Below are positions 1-5,673 of a stretch of DNA of 5,673 nucleotides, piece by piece. Where the stretch lies: NCBI GenBank assembly GCA_964619485.1, contig CAZUCI010000094.1, forward strand, positions 1 through 5,673. Reading direction: 5' to 3'. The notes under the pieces were generated by a model, which saw only the letters and a program-made list of their open reading frames with translations, did not search any database and had not been told where the DNA came from. This stretch comes from UBA2882 sp964619485 (GTDB taxonomy: Bacteria; Bacillota; Clostridia; Lachnospirales; Lachnospiraceae). The position numbers and the translations under genes are program-made. Positions within the stretch are counted from its first letter, which is position 1, and the number at the start of each line of letters is the position of its first letter.

Positions 1-3000
1 TTTCAGTTTCACCAGGGCATAACCGGAATTGTGGGACCAAACGGAAGTGGAAAGAGTAACGTTGCGGATGCAGTGCGATGGGTGCTTGGCGAACAGCGTA
101 TCAAGCAGCTTCGTGGTGCAAGCATGCAGGATGTTATCTTTTCTGGAACAGAAAACAGAAAGCCTCTTGGATATGCCTATGTTGCGATAACACTGGATAA
201 CAGTGACCATTCGCTTGCAATTGATTATGAGGAAGTGACGATTGCCAGGAGAATTTACAGATCTGGTGAGAGCGAGTATCTGATTAATGGCAATATGTGC
301 CGGTTGAAGGATGTCAATGAACTCTTTTATGATACCGGTATCGGTAAAGAGGGGTATTCCATTATCGGACAGGGGCAGATTGACAAGATTCTGAGTGGTA
401 AGCCGGAAGAGCGAAGAGAGCTGTTTGATGAGGCAGCCGGTATAGTCAAGTTTAAGAGAAGAAAAATAACAGCACAGAAAAAGCTGGAGGATGAGAAGCA
501 GAATATGCTTCGTATCAACGACATTCTGACGGAACTGGAAAAGCAGATTGGGCCACTGGAAAAGCAGTCTGAAAAAGCAAAAATTTACCTGAAGCAGAAA
601 GAGGAATTAAAAACTCTTGATGTGAATATGTTCCTGTTGGAAAACAACCGTTTAAGAGGACAGCTGGAGGGTGTTGAGGATAAATACAGAATTGCATCAG
701 AGGATTTACAGCAGACAGGTGCAAAATATGAAAATATAAAGCTGGAATATGACAAAATTCAGACAGAGCTGGAAGAGCTGGAAACGAGAATTGAAGAAGA
801 ACGAAACAGCTTGTCTGAGACCAATGTTCTAAGAGGAAAGCTGGAAGGTCAGATTAATGTATTGAAGGAACAGATTTACTCCGCCTCCAGCAATGAGGAG
901 CATCTGAAGAACAGACAGGCCTCCATCATGGAGCATATTGCCCAGAAGGATGCCCAGAAGGAAGAAATTTCCAAAGGGAAAAAAGCATTTGATGATGCAA
1001 TTGCAGGAATGCAGGCTGAGAAGGATCAGGCTCTTACTTACTTAAAAGAGCTTCAGAGCCAGGTGGAGGAGTTAAATAATCAGATTGAAGCCGGTAAAAA
1101 TTCCATTATTATGGCCTTAAATGAAAGAGGAAGTATCAAATCCAGAATCAGCTCCTTTGACACAAAGGTAGAACAGATTCAGATTCGTAAAGCAGAGCTT
1201 AATTCCAGACTGCTCAGGGCAAAATCCGACGAAGTCAAACAGGAAGAAACCATTACTCAGCTTCAGCAGGAATTTGAAGAAATCAATGGAAGGATTCGTA
1301 AGCTGAATGAGGAACAGAGCTCATTGGAGGAGCGGAATCATGCGATTACAGATGAGCTTTCTTCAAAGGACCAGAAGCTTCGCGATACGCAGGTACTGTA
1401 TCATCAGGAAAAGTCAAAGCTGGAAGCAATCAGCAACCTGACAGAGCGCTATGACGGATATGGAAACAGTATTCGCAAGGTCATGGAGCAGAAGGAAAGC
1501 AATCCGGGAATTATTGGTGTTGTTGCTGATATCATTAAGGTTGAACAGAAATACGAGACAGCCATCGGGACAGCACTTGGTGGAAATATTCAGAACATTG
1601 TAACAGATGATGAAGAGACTGCCAAAAAGATGATCAGGCATTTGAAACAGAATAAATTTGGCCGAGCCACCTTTTTGCCATTGACCAGTATTACCAGACC
1701 ACAGGAATTTAAGACTCCCGAAGTCCTAAAGGAAAAGGGCGTCATTGGCATGGCAAATGAACTGGTTAGTACACAGCAGGAATATGCCAATGTGGCGAAG
1801 GCGATGCTGGGGCGTATTGTTGTGGTTGACAATGTGGACAATGCAGTAAAAATTGCCAGAAAATATGACTATGGAATCCGCATGGTGACCATTGAAGGGG
1901 AGCTTTTGGTCCCGGGTGGAGCCATCGGCGGCGGCGCATTCCGAAATTCCAGCAATCTTTTGGGACGCAGACGCGAGATGGATGAGCTGGATGCCAGAGT
2001 TAAGAAATATCTGAAACAGATCGATGAGATTCTGGATGATATTGAAAAGACCAAGGCAGAGCGAATGGAAATTCGAAAGACACTTGAAAATGTGAAGGCC
2101 ACACTCCAGGATGAATTTATTGCCCAGAATACAGCCAGATTAAATGTGATTCAGGCGGAAGAAAAGAAGAATGAAAACGGAAAGGGCTTTGCACAGCTCA
2201 AAGAGGAACAGACAGAAATAGAGCAGCAGATGCAGGAGCTTACAGAGGGAAAAGCACTTGCACAGCAGGAACTGGAAACCTCTGAAAATATGGAAAAAAC
2301 AGTTCAGGAGCAGATTGCAGAATTCCAGAGTGATTTGGAAAAGGCTAGAGCAGCAGAGAGTGAGCAGGCTTCTCTGAATGCGGAGAAGGAGCTGGAGCTG
2401 GAAAAGGTTATCCAGAAGCAGTCCTTTGAACAGCAGAATCTAGACCGCATCGAAGAGGAACGCAACCGTTTTGTGGAGGAATTGAACGAAGTAAACGAAG
2501 GCTTAACCCAGACTCTTTCAGATGTGGAAAAGAAAAAAACAGATATTGAAGAAATTCAAAAAACCATTGCTGCTTCCTATGACAGCCAGGACGAGAATCA
2601 GGACAAGCTGACAGAGGATGTGAAGCGAAAGGAAGAGCTTTCTGCCAAACAGAAGAATTTCTTCCAGGATCGTGAAAACATGGCTGACCGCATGAGTGCA
2701 CTGGATAAAGAGGTTTATCGCCTGAATGCTCAGAGGGACCGTATGCAGGAGGCTGTTGAGAATCAGATCAATTACATGTGGAATGAGTATGAAATCACTC
2801 TGACTGATGCGGCGGCATTACGGAATGAAGAGCTGACGGATCTGACTGTGATCAAGAGAGATGCAGCAGCATTGAAGGATGCAATTAAACGGCTGGGTGA
2901 TGTCAATGTAAATGCCATTGAAGATTATAAGGGCGTCATGGAACGGTATACGTTCCTAAAGGCACAGCATGATGATCTGATTACTGCTGAAAAACAGCTT

Positions 3001-3501
3001 CTTTCCATTATTGAAGAGCTGGATGCTGCAATGCGCAGGCAGTTTAATGATAAGTTTGATGAGATTAAGCATGAGTTTGACAAGGTGTTTAAGGAAATGT
3101 TCGGTGGCGGTAAGGGAACGCTGGAGCTGATGGAGGATGAGGACATTCTTGAGGCAGGTATTCGTATTATCGCGCAGCCGCCTGGAAAGAAGCTTCAGAA
3201 TATGATGCAGCTGTCTGGTGGAGAGAAAGCTTTGACAGCAATTGCACTTTTGTTCGCAATTCAGAATCTGAAGCCATCTCCATTCTGTCTGCTGGATGAG
3301 ATTGAGGCAGCTCTTGACGAATCCAATGTAGGGCGATTCGCAGGCTATTTACATAAGCTTACAAAGCATACACAGTTTATTGTGATCACCCATAGACGTG
3401 GTACCATGGAACAGGCTGACCGTCTATATGGTATCACCATGCAGGAAAAGGGTGTTTCTACTCTTGTCAGTGTTGATTTGATTGATAAAGACATCAAATA
3501 G
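1..3501 (+). CDS. smc: Chromosome partition/condensation protein SMC (5' end cut by the window)
   Basis: SMC is the ATPase core of the bacterial SMC-ScpAB condensin, which dimerises, binds DNA and helps organise and segregate the nucleoid. The frame is open from base 1 and encodes 1166 residues here. By comparison with the ~1186-residue Bacillus protein about 19 N-terminal residues are missing, so the GTG at 31 is an internal valine, not the start. Seen in order (window residues): Walker A GPNGSGKSN at 12-20 with its Lys at 18; arginine-finger region QLRG with Arg at 38; Q-loop IIGQGQ around 124; DEAAG at 143-147; coiled coil about 150-490; hinge about 501-655 with the glycine-rich PGGAIGGGAF; returning coil to about 1010 including LGDVNVNA at 965; ABC signature LSGGEK at 1071-1076 (bases 3211-3228); Walker B FCLLDE at 1095-1100; D-loop ALDESN; and H-loop ITHRRGTME. 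All ATPase motifs are intact and both coil arms are of similar length. In related bacteria rnc usually lies just upstream. Confidence 0.98.
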   Translation, partial: FQFHQGITGIVGPNGSGKSNVADAVRWVLGEQRIKQLRGASMQDVIFSGTENRKPLGYAYVAITLDNSDHSLAIDYEEVTIARRIYRSGESEYLINGNMCRLKDVNELFYDTGIGKEGYSIIGQGQIDKILSGKPEERRELFDEAAGIVKFKRRKITAQKKLEDEKQNMLRINDILTELEKQIGPLEKQSEKAKIYLKQKEELKTLDVNMFLLENNRLRGQLEGVEDKYRIASEDLQQTGAKYENIKLEYDKIQTELEELETRIEEERNSLSETNVLRGKLEGQINVLKEQIYSASSNEEHLKNRQASIMEHIAQKDAQKEEISKGKKAFDDAIAGMQAEKDQALTYLKELQSQVEELNNQIEAGKNSIIMALNERGSIKSRISSFDTKVEQIQIRKAELNSRLLRAKSDEVKQEETITQLQQEFEEINGRIRKLNEEQSSLEERNHAITDELSSKDQKLRDTQVLYHQEKSKLEAISNLTERYDGYGNSIRKVMEQKESNPGIIGVVADIIKVEQKYETAIGTALGGNIQNIVTDDEETAKKMIRHLKQNKFGRATFLPLTSITRPQEFKTPEVLKEKGVIGMANELVSTQQEYANVAKAMLGRIVVVDNVDNAVKIARKYDYGIRMVTIEGELLVPGGAIGGGAFRNSSNLLGRRREMDELDARVKKYLKQIDEILDDIEKTKAERMEIRKTLENVKATLQDEFIAQNTARLNVIQAEEKKNENGKGFAQLKEEQTEIEQQMQELTEGKALAQQELETSENMEKTVQEQIAEFQSDLEKARAAESEQASLNAEKELELEKVIQKQSFEQQNLDRIEEERNRFVEELNEVNEGLTQTLSDVEKKKTDIEEIQKTIAASYDSQDENQDKLTEDVKRKEELSAKQKNFFQDRENMADRMSALDKEVYRLNAQRDRMQEAVENQINYMWNEYEITLTDAAALRNEELTDLTVIKRDAAALKDAIKRLGDVNVNAIEDYKGVMERYTFLKAQHDDLITAEKQLLSIIEELDAAMRRQFNDKFDEIKHEFDKVFKEMFGGGKGTLELMEDEDILEAGIRIIAQPPGKKLQNMMQLSGGEKALTAIALLFAIQNLKPSPFCLLDEIEAALDESNVGRFAGYLHKLTKHTQFIVITHRRGTMEQADRLYGITMQEKGVSTLVSVDLIDKDIK

Positions 3502-3510
3502 TTTTACAAT
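3482..3510 (+). promoter_or_regulatory. Putative sigma-A promoter for ftsY-ilvA
   Basis: TTGATA at 3482-3487 matches the -35 consensus at five of six positions. It is followed by a 17-nt spacer and TACAAT at 3505-3510, which also matches the -10 consensus at five of six. The -35 box lies inside the last smc codons and the -10 box just after the smc stop, so the promoter would give ftsY and the downstream gene their own transcript in addition to readthrough from smc. Transcription would begin at about 3516-3518. This is a sequence match only; AT-rich gene ends can produce such matches by chance. Confidence 0.5.
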
Positions 3511-3514
3511 AGAA

Positions 3515-3529
3515 CAGGACAATGTCCTG
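3515..3529. repeat. Perfect 15-nt palindrome (7-nt arms, 1-nt centre), possible operator or 5' hairpin
   Basis: CAGGACA at 3515-3521 and TGTCCTG at 3523-3529 are exact reverse complements around a single A. As DNA this looks like a binding site for a dimeric regulator, lying on the predicted start point of the promoter at 3482-3510. As RNA it would fold into a 6-bp stem with a three-base AAT loop. It is not followed by a run of T (the next bases are CACGTTTCC), so it is a poor intrinsic terminator. The palindrome itself is certain; its role is inferred from position alone, and no known operator family is recognised. Confidence 0.4.
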
Positions 3530-3571
3530 CACGTTTCCAACAGCAGCACATTATATTCAAATCAGAGCAGA

Positions 3572-3575
3572 GAGG
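3572..3575 (+). promoter_or_regulatory. Ribosome binding site that fixes the ftsY start at 3585
   Basis: GAGG, within the purine-rich stretch AGAGAGGAAAGA, ends 9 nt before the ATG at 3585, which is normal spacing. The in-frame upstream ATG at 3522 has only an AGGA two bases before it, and translation from it would add 21 residues with no resemblance to FtsY. The site therefore decides in favour of 3585. Confidence 0.8.
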
Positions 3576-3584
3576 AAAGAATCT

Positions 3585-4538
3585 ATGGAAGAAAAAAAGG
3601 GGTTTTTCAGCCGTTTAAAGGACGGATTGACCAAGACAAGAAATAATATTGTCCGGGGTATTGATCATGTTTTCAGCGGATTTTCCAATATTGATGAGGA
3701 TTTCTACGAGGAACTGGAAGAGATTCTGATTATGGGTGATATTGGTGTGAATGCAACCACCAATATTATTGAACGCTTAAAAGAGCAGGTGAAGGAAAAA
3801 AATATAAAAGAGCCGTCTGACTGTAAACAGCTGCTGATTGACAGTATCAAGGAGCAGATGAAGGTTCAGGAGACAGCATATGAGTATGAGCATCAGCAGT
3901 CTGTAGTACTGGTGATTGGTGTCAACGGTGTCGGCAAGACAACCTCCGTGGGAAAGCTTGCAGGAAAACTGAAAGACCAGGGCAGAAAGGTGCTTTTAGC
4001 CGCGGCGGATACCTTTCGTGCAGCGGCGGTGGAACAGCTTGAGGAGTGGTCCCACAGGGCAGGCGTAGACATTATTACCGGTGCAGAAGGCGCAGACCCT
4101 GCCAGCGTTATCTTTGATGCAGTCAGTGCGGCAAAGGCACGTCACGTAGATGTTTTACTGTGCGATACAGCCGGAAGGCTTCATAATAAAAAGAACCTGA
4201 TGGAGGAACTGAAGAAAATTAACCGTATTATTGATCGGGAGTTTCCGGATGCTCACAGGGAGAACCTGGTTGTATTGGATGGAACGACCGGTCAGAACGC
4301 TTTAAATCAGGCAAAGGAATTTGCACAGGCTGCAGATTTGACTGGTATCATTTTGACAAAGCTGGACGGAACAGCAAAAGGAGGAATTGCCGTGGCAATT
4401 CAGTCTGAACTGCAGATTCCGGTTAAATATATCGGTGTAGGGGAGAGTATTGACGATTTGCAGAAATTTGATGCAGATCAGTTTGTAAATGCACTGTTCG
4501 ATGTAAAGCCATCAGAAAGGGATGAAGAAAATGAGTAG
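3585..4538 (+). CDS. ftsY: Signal recognition particle receptor FtsY (SRP-docking GTPase)
   Basis: FtsY is the membrane-associated receptor for the Ffh/SRP RNA complex. The two GTPases form a twin and hand ribosome-nascent-chain complexes to the Sec translocon. The 317-residue product begins with a Lys/Phe-rich, probably amphipathic N-terminal helix (MEEKKGFFSRLKDGL) likely to contact membrane lipids, without the long acidic A domain of the E. coli protein. The helical N domain covers about residues 20-100, including LEEILIMGDIG at 44-54. The G domain follows: G1 GVNGVGKTT at 112-120, DTFRAAA at 142-148, G3 DTAGR at 194-198, G4 TKLDG at 258-262 followed by the SRP-GTPase motif KGGIA, and G5 region GVGESIDDLQKF at 284-295. 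FtsY is preferred over Ffh because there is no methionine-rich M domain and DDLQKFD follows G5. It lies 83 nt after smc and overlaps the next gene by 8 nt. Codons 3-5 carry an A-rich slippery heptamer. Confidence 0.97.
   Translation: MEEKKGFFSRLKDGLTKTRNNIVRGIDHVFSGFSNIDEDFYEELEEILIMGDIGVNATTNIIERLKEQVKEKNIKEPSDCKQLLIDSIKEQMKVQETAYEYEHQQSVVLVIGVNGVGKTTSVGKLAGKLKDQGRKVLLAAADTFRAAAVEQLEEWSHRAGVDIITGAEGADPASVIFDAVSAAKARHVDVLLCDTAGRLHNKKNLMEELKKINRIIDREFPDAHRENLVVLDGTTGQNALNQAKEFAQAADLTGIILTKLDGTAKGGIAVAIQSELQIPVKYIGVGESIDDLQKFDADQFVNALFDVKPSERDEENE
4517..4521 (+). promoter_or_regulatory. Ribosome binding site for the threonine ammonia-lyase, inside ftsY
   Basis: AAGGG, within AGAAAGGGATG near the ftsY end, lies 9 nt before the ATG at 4531. 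Two other in-frame ATGs exist. The one at 4522 is too close to this site to use it. The one at 4543 is 21 nt away and has only a weak GTGAG in front of it. Spacing favours 4531, although reinitiation at 4543, four bases after the ftsY stop, is possible. Confidence 0.55.
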
Positions 4539-5673
4539 TGAGATGTTAACACTGGAACGTTTTGAAGAGGCGTCAGAGAAAGTCAAGGAGGCAACACTGC
4601 CGACAGAGCTGGTTTACAGTGAGTATTTCAGCAACCAGACAGGAAATAAGGTATATCTGAAACCGGAGAATATGCAGTTTACCGGAGCCTATAAGGTACG
4701 TGGCGCCTACTATAAGATGAGTACGCTCACAGAAGAGGAAAGACAAAAAGGAATTATTACTGCATCTGCAGGAAATCATGCACAGGGTGTTGCTTATGCA
4801 GCAAAACGATATGGAGCAAAGGCTGTGATTGTTATGCCAACAACCACACCTCTAATCAAGGTTAACCGTACAAAGGGTTATGGTGCAGAGGTTGTTCTTC
4901 ATGGAAATGTATATGATGAGGCCTGCGAGAAGGCGCTTGAGCTTGCAAAGGAGCACGGCTATACCTTTATTCATCCCTTTGATGATGAAACGGTTGCTAC
5001 TGGACAGGGAAGCATCGCTATGGAAATCGTAAAGGAGCTTCCGCTTGTGGATTATATCTTAGTTCCGATCGGCGGCGGCGGCCTTGCTACAGGTGTCTCG
5101 ACCCTTGCAAAATTACTGAACCCAAAAATCAAGGTAATCGGCGTAGAGCCTGCAGGCGCAAATTGTATGCAGGCATCTTTAAAGGCTGGAAAGGTGACTA
5201 CACTTCCGACTGTCAATACCATTGCAGATGGTACAGCAGTAAAAACACCCGGAACAAAAATCTTCCCTTATCTGCAGAAAAATCTGGATGATATCATTAC
5301 AGTAGAAGATGAAGAGCTTGTAGTGGCATTCCTTGATATGGTTGAAAATCACAAGATGATTGTAGAAAATTCAGGCTTGTTAACAGTTGCGGCATTAAAG
5401 CATTTAGATGTAAAAAACAAGAAGATTGTTTCTATTTTAAGTGGCGGCAACATGGATGTTATTACCATGTCTTCTGTTGTTCAGCAGGGACTGATTTTCA
5501 GAGACAGAATCTTTACGGTGTCTGTTCTTCTGCCTGATAAACCGGGTGAGCTCAGCCGTGTTTCAGGTATCATAGCCGATGTAAATGGAAATGTTATTAA
5601 ACTGGAGCATAACCAGTTTATTTCCATCAACAGAAGTGCTGCTGTTGAACTTAGAATCACACTTGAGGCATTT
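4531..5673 (+). CDS. ilvA: Threonine ammonia-lyase with C-terminal ACT domain (3' end cut by the window)
   Basis: The enzyme is a fold-type II PLP protein that converts L-threonine (and usually L-serine, less well) to 2-oxobutanoate (or pyruvate) plus ammonia, in the cytoplasm. The frame is open to the window edge and gives 381 residues, near the full length of the ~400-residue medium form. Visible motifs: the PLP Schiff-base lysine, probably Lys55, in TGAYKVRGA; SAGNHAQG at 79-86, whose Asn82 should contact the cofactor ring; the tetraglycine phosphate-binding loop GGGGLATG at 181-188; and SGGN at 304-307, whose Ser likely bonds the pyridine nitrogen. From about residue 326 an ACT domain begins (IFTVSVLLPDKPGELSRV), a small-molecule sensing fold absent from the short E. 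coli TdcB. It could supply 2-oxobutanoate for isoleucine synthesis or act in threonine fermentation; sequence alone does not decide, so tdcB is an alternative name. The start overlaps ftsY by 8 nt; alternatives are ATG 4522 and ATG 4543, the latter giving MLTLERFEEA. Confidence 0.93.
   Translation, partial: MSSEMLTLERFEEASEKVKEATLPTELVYSEYFSNQTGNKVYLKPENMQFTGAYKVRGAYYKMSTLTEEERQKGIITASAGNHAQGVAYAAKRYGAKAVIVMPTTTPLIKVNRTKGYGAEVVLHGNVYDEACEKALELAKEHGYTFIHPFDDETVATGQGSIAMEIVKELPLVDYILVPIGGGGLATGVSTLAKLLNPKIKVIGVEPAGANCMQASLKAGKVTTLPTVNTIADGTAVKTPGTKIFPYLQKNLDDIITVEDEELVVAFLDMVENHKMIVENSGLLTVAALKHLDVKNKKIVSILSGGNMDVITMSSVVQQGLIFRDRIFTVSVLLPDKPGELSRVSGIIADVNGNVIKLEHNQFISINRSAAVELRITLEAF

Noticed and set aside
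2531..2540. Run of seven A in the smc coiled-coil region as a second frameshift site
   Set aside because: In the smc frame the run is AAG AAA AAA ACA, which does not form the X_XXY_YYZ slippery pattern, and it simply encodes Lys-rich coil.
327..3146. Several 65-97 codon open frames on the minus strand across smc
   Set aside because: They lie wholly inside the intact SMC coding sequence, are rich in Ser/Phe/Leu as expected for antisense of Glu/Lys-rich coiled coil, and show no recognisable domain.
3515..3540. Intrinsic terminator after smc
   Set aside because: The 6-bp hairpin is followed by CACGTTTCC and not by a T-run, so it does not meet the usual terminator pattern.
3534..3578. TTTCC at 3534-3538 could pair with GGAAA at 3574-3578 and hide the ftsY ribosome binding site
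   Set aside because: Only five base pairs closing a 35-nt loop, with mismatches on both sides. Pairing of this size is expected by chance and no ligand-binding fold is visible.
3522..3584. Upstream in-frame ATG at 3522 as the ftsY start, adding 21 residues
   Set aside because: Its only Shine-Dalgarno-like sequence (AGGA) ends two bases before it. The added residues do not resemble FtsY, the ATG lies in the centre of the palindrome, and the ATG at 3585 has a well-spaced GAGG and begins a typical FtsY N-terminus.
4376..4394. Perfect AAAAGGAGG with a GTG 7 nt downstream, suggesting an internal start in ftsY
   Set aside because: The bases encode the conserved SRP-GTPase motif KGGIA, which explains them. 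The GTG is in the ftsY frame and would give only a 49-residue C-terminal fragment.
4585..4591. AAGGAGG near the start of the threonine ammonia-lyase gene
   Set aside because: No ATG, GTG or TTG start follows at suitable spacing, and it encodes ordinary Lys-Glu-Ala codons.
4573..4779. 68-codon minus-strand open frame inside the threonine ammonia-lyase gene
   Set aside because: It is antisense to conserved enzyme sequence that includes the PLP lysine motif; no domain or ribosome binding site supports it.

Overview
The window is a three-gene stretch on the plus strand, running the same way throughout: the end-truncated smc gene (chromosome condensation ATPase), a complete ftsY gene (signal recognition particle receptor GTPase), and the first ~380 codons of a PLP-dependent threonine ammonia-lyase with a C-terminal ACT domain (ilvA/tdcB type), which runs off the right edge. 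The smc-ftsY order is the classic Bacillota arrangement (rnc-smc-ftsY, often followed by ylxM-ffh). The moderate GC content, frequent AGA/CAG/GGA codons, the compact FtsY without a long acidic A domain, and the threonine ammonia-lyase type suggest an anaerobic Clostridia member, most plausibly Lachnospiraceae. That taxonomic placement is inference.

Layout: bases 1-3501 are smc, lacking about 19 N-terminal codons. Bases 3502-3584 are a short leader. Its start, together with the last smc codons, holds a good sigma-A-like promoter (TTGATA, 17-nt spacer, TACAAT). A perfect 7+1+7 palindrome (CAGGACA-A-TGTCCTG) sits exactly where transcription from that promoter would begin. Bases 3585-4538 are ftsY, starting at an ATG behind a Shine-Dalgarno sequence and not at the upstream in-frame ATG inside the palindrome. 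The threonine ammonia-lyase start at 4531 overlaps the ftsY stop by 8 nt, so the two are probably translationally coupled. No gene-free stretch exceeds 300 bases, and there are no RNA genes, mobile elements or CRISPR arrays.

Functionally, SMC and FtsY are housekeeping proteins for chromosome organisation and co-translational membrane targeting. The threonine ammonia-lyase (threonine to 2-oxobutanoate and ammonia) has no obvious mechanistic link to them, so its tight coupling to ftsY is the main contextual oddity. No wholly new system is visible. The points most worth a second look are the palindrome over the predicted ftsY start site, an A_AAA_AAG slippery heptamer at ftsY codons 3-5, and the ftsY/ilvA overlap.
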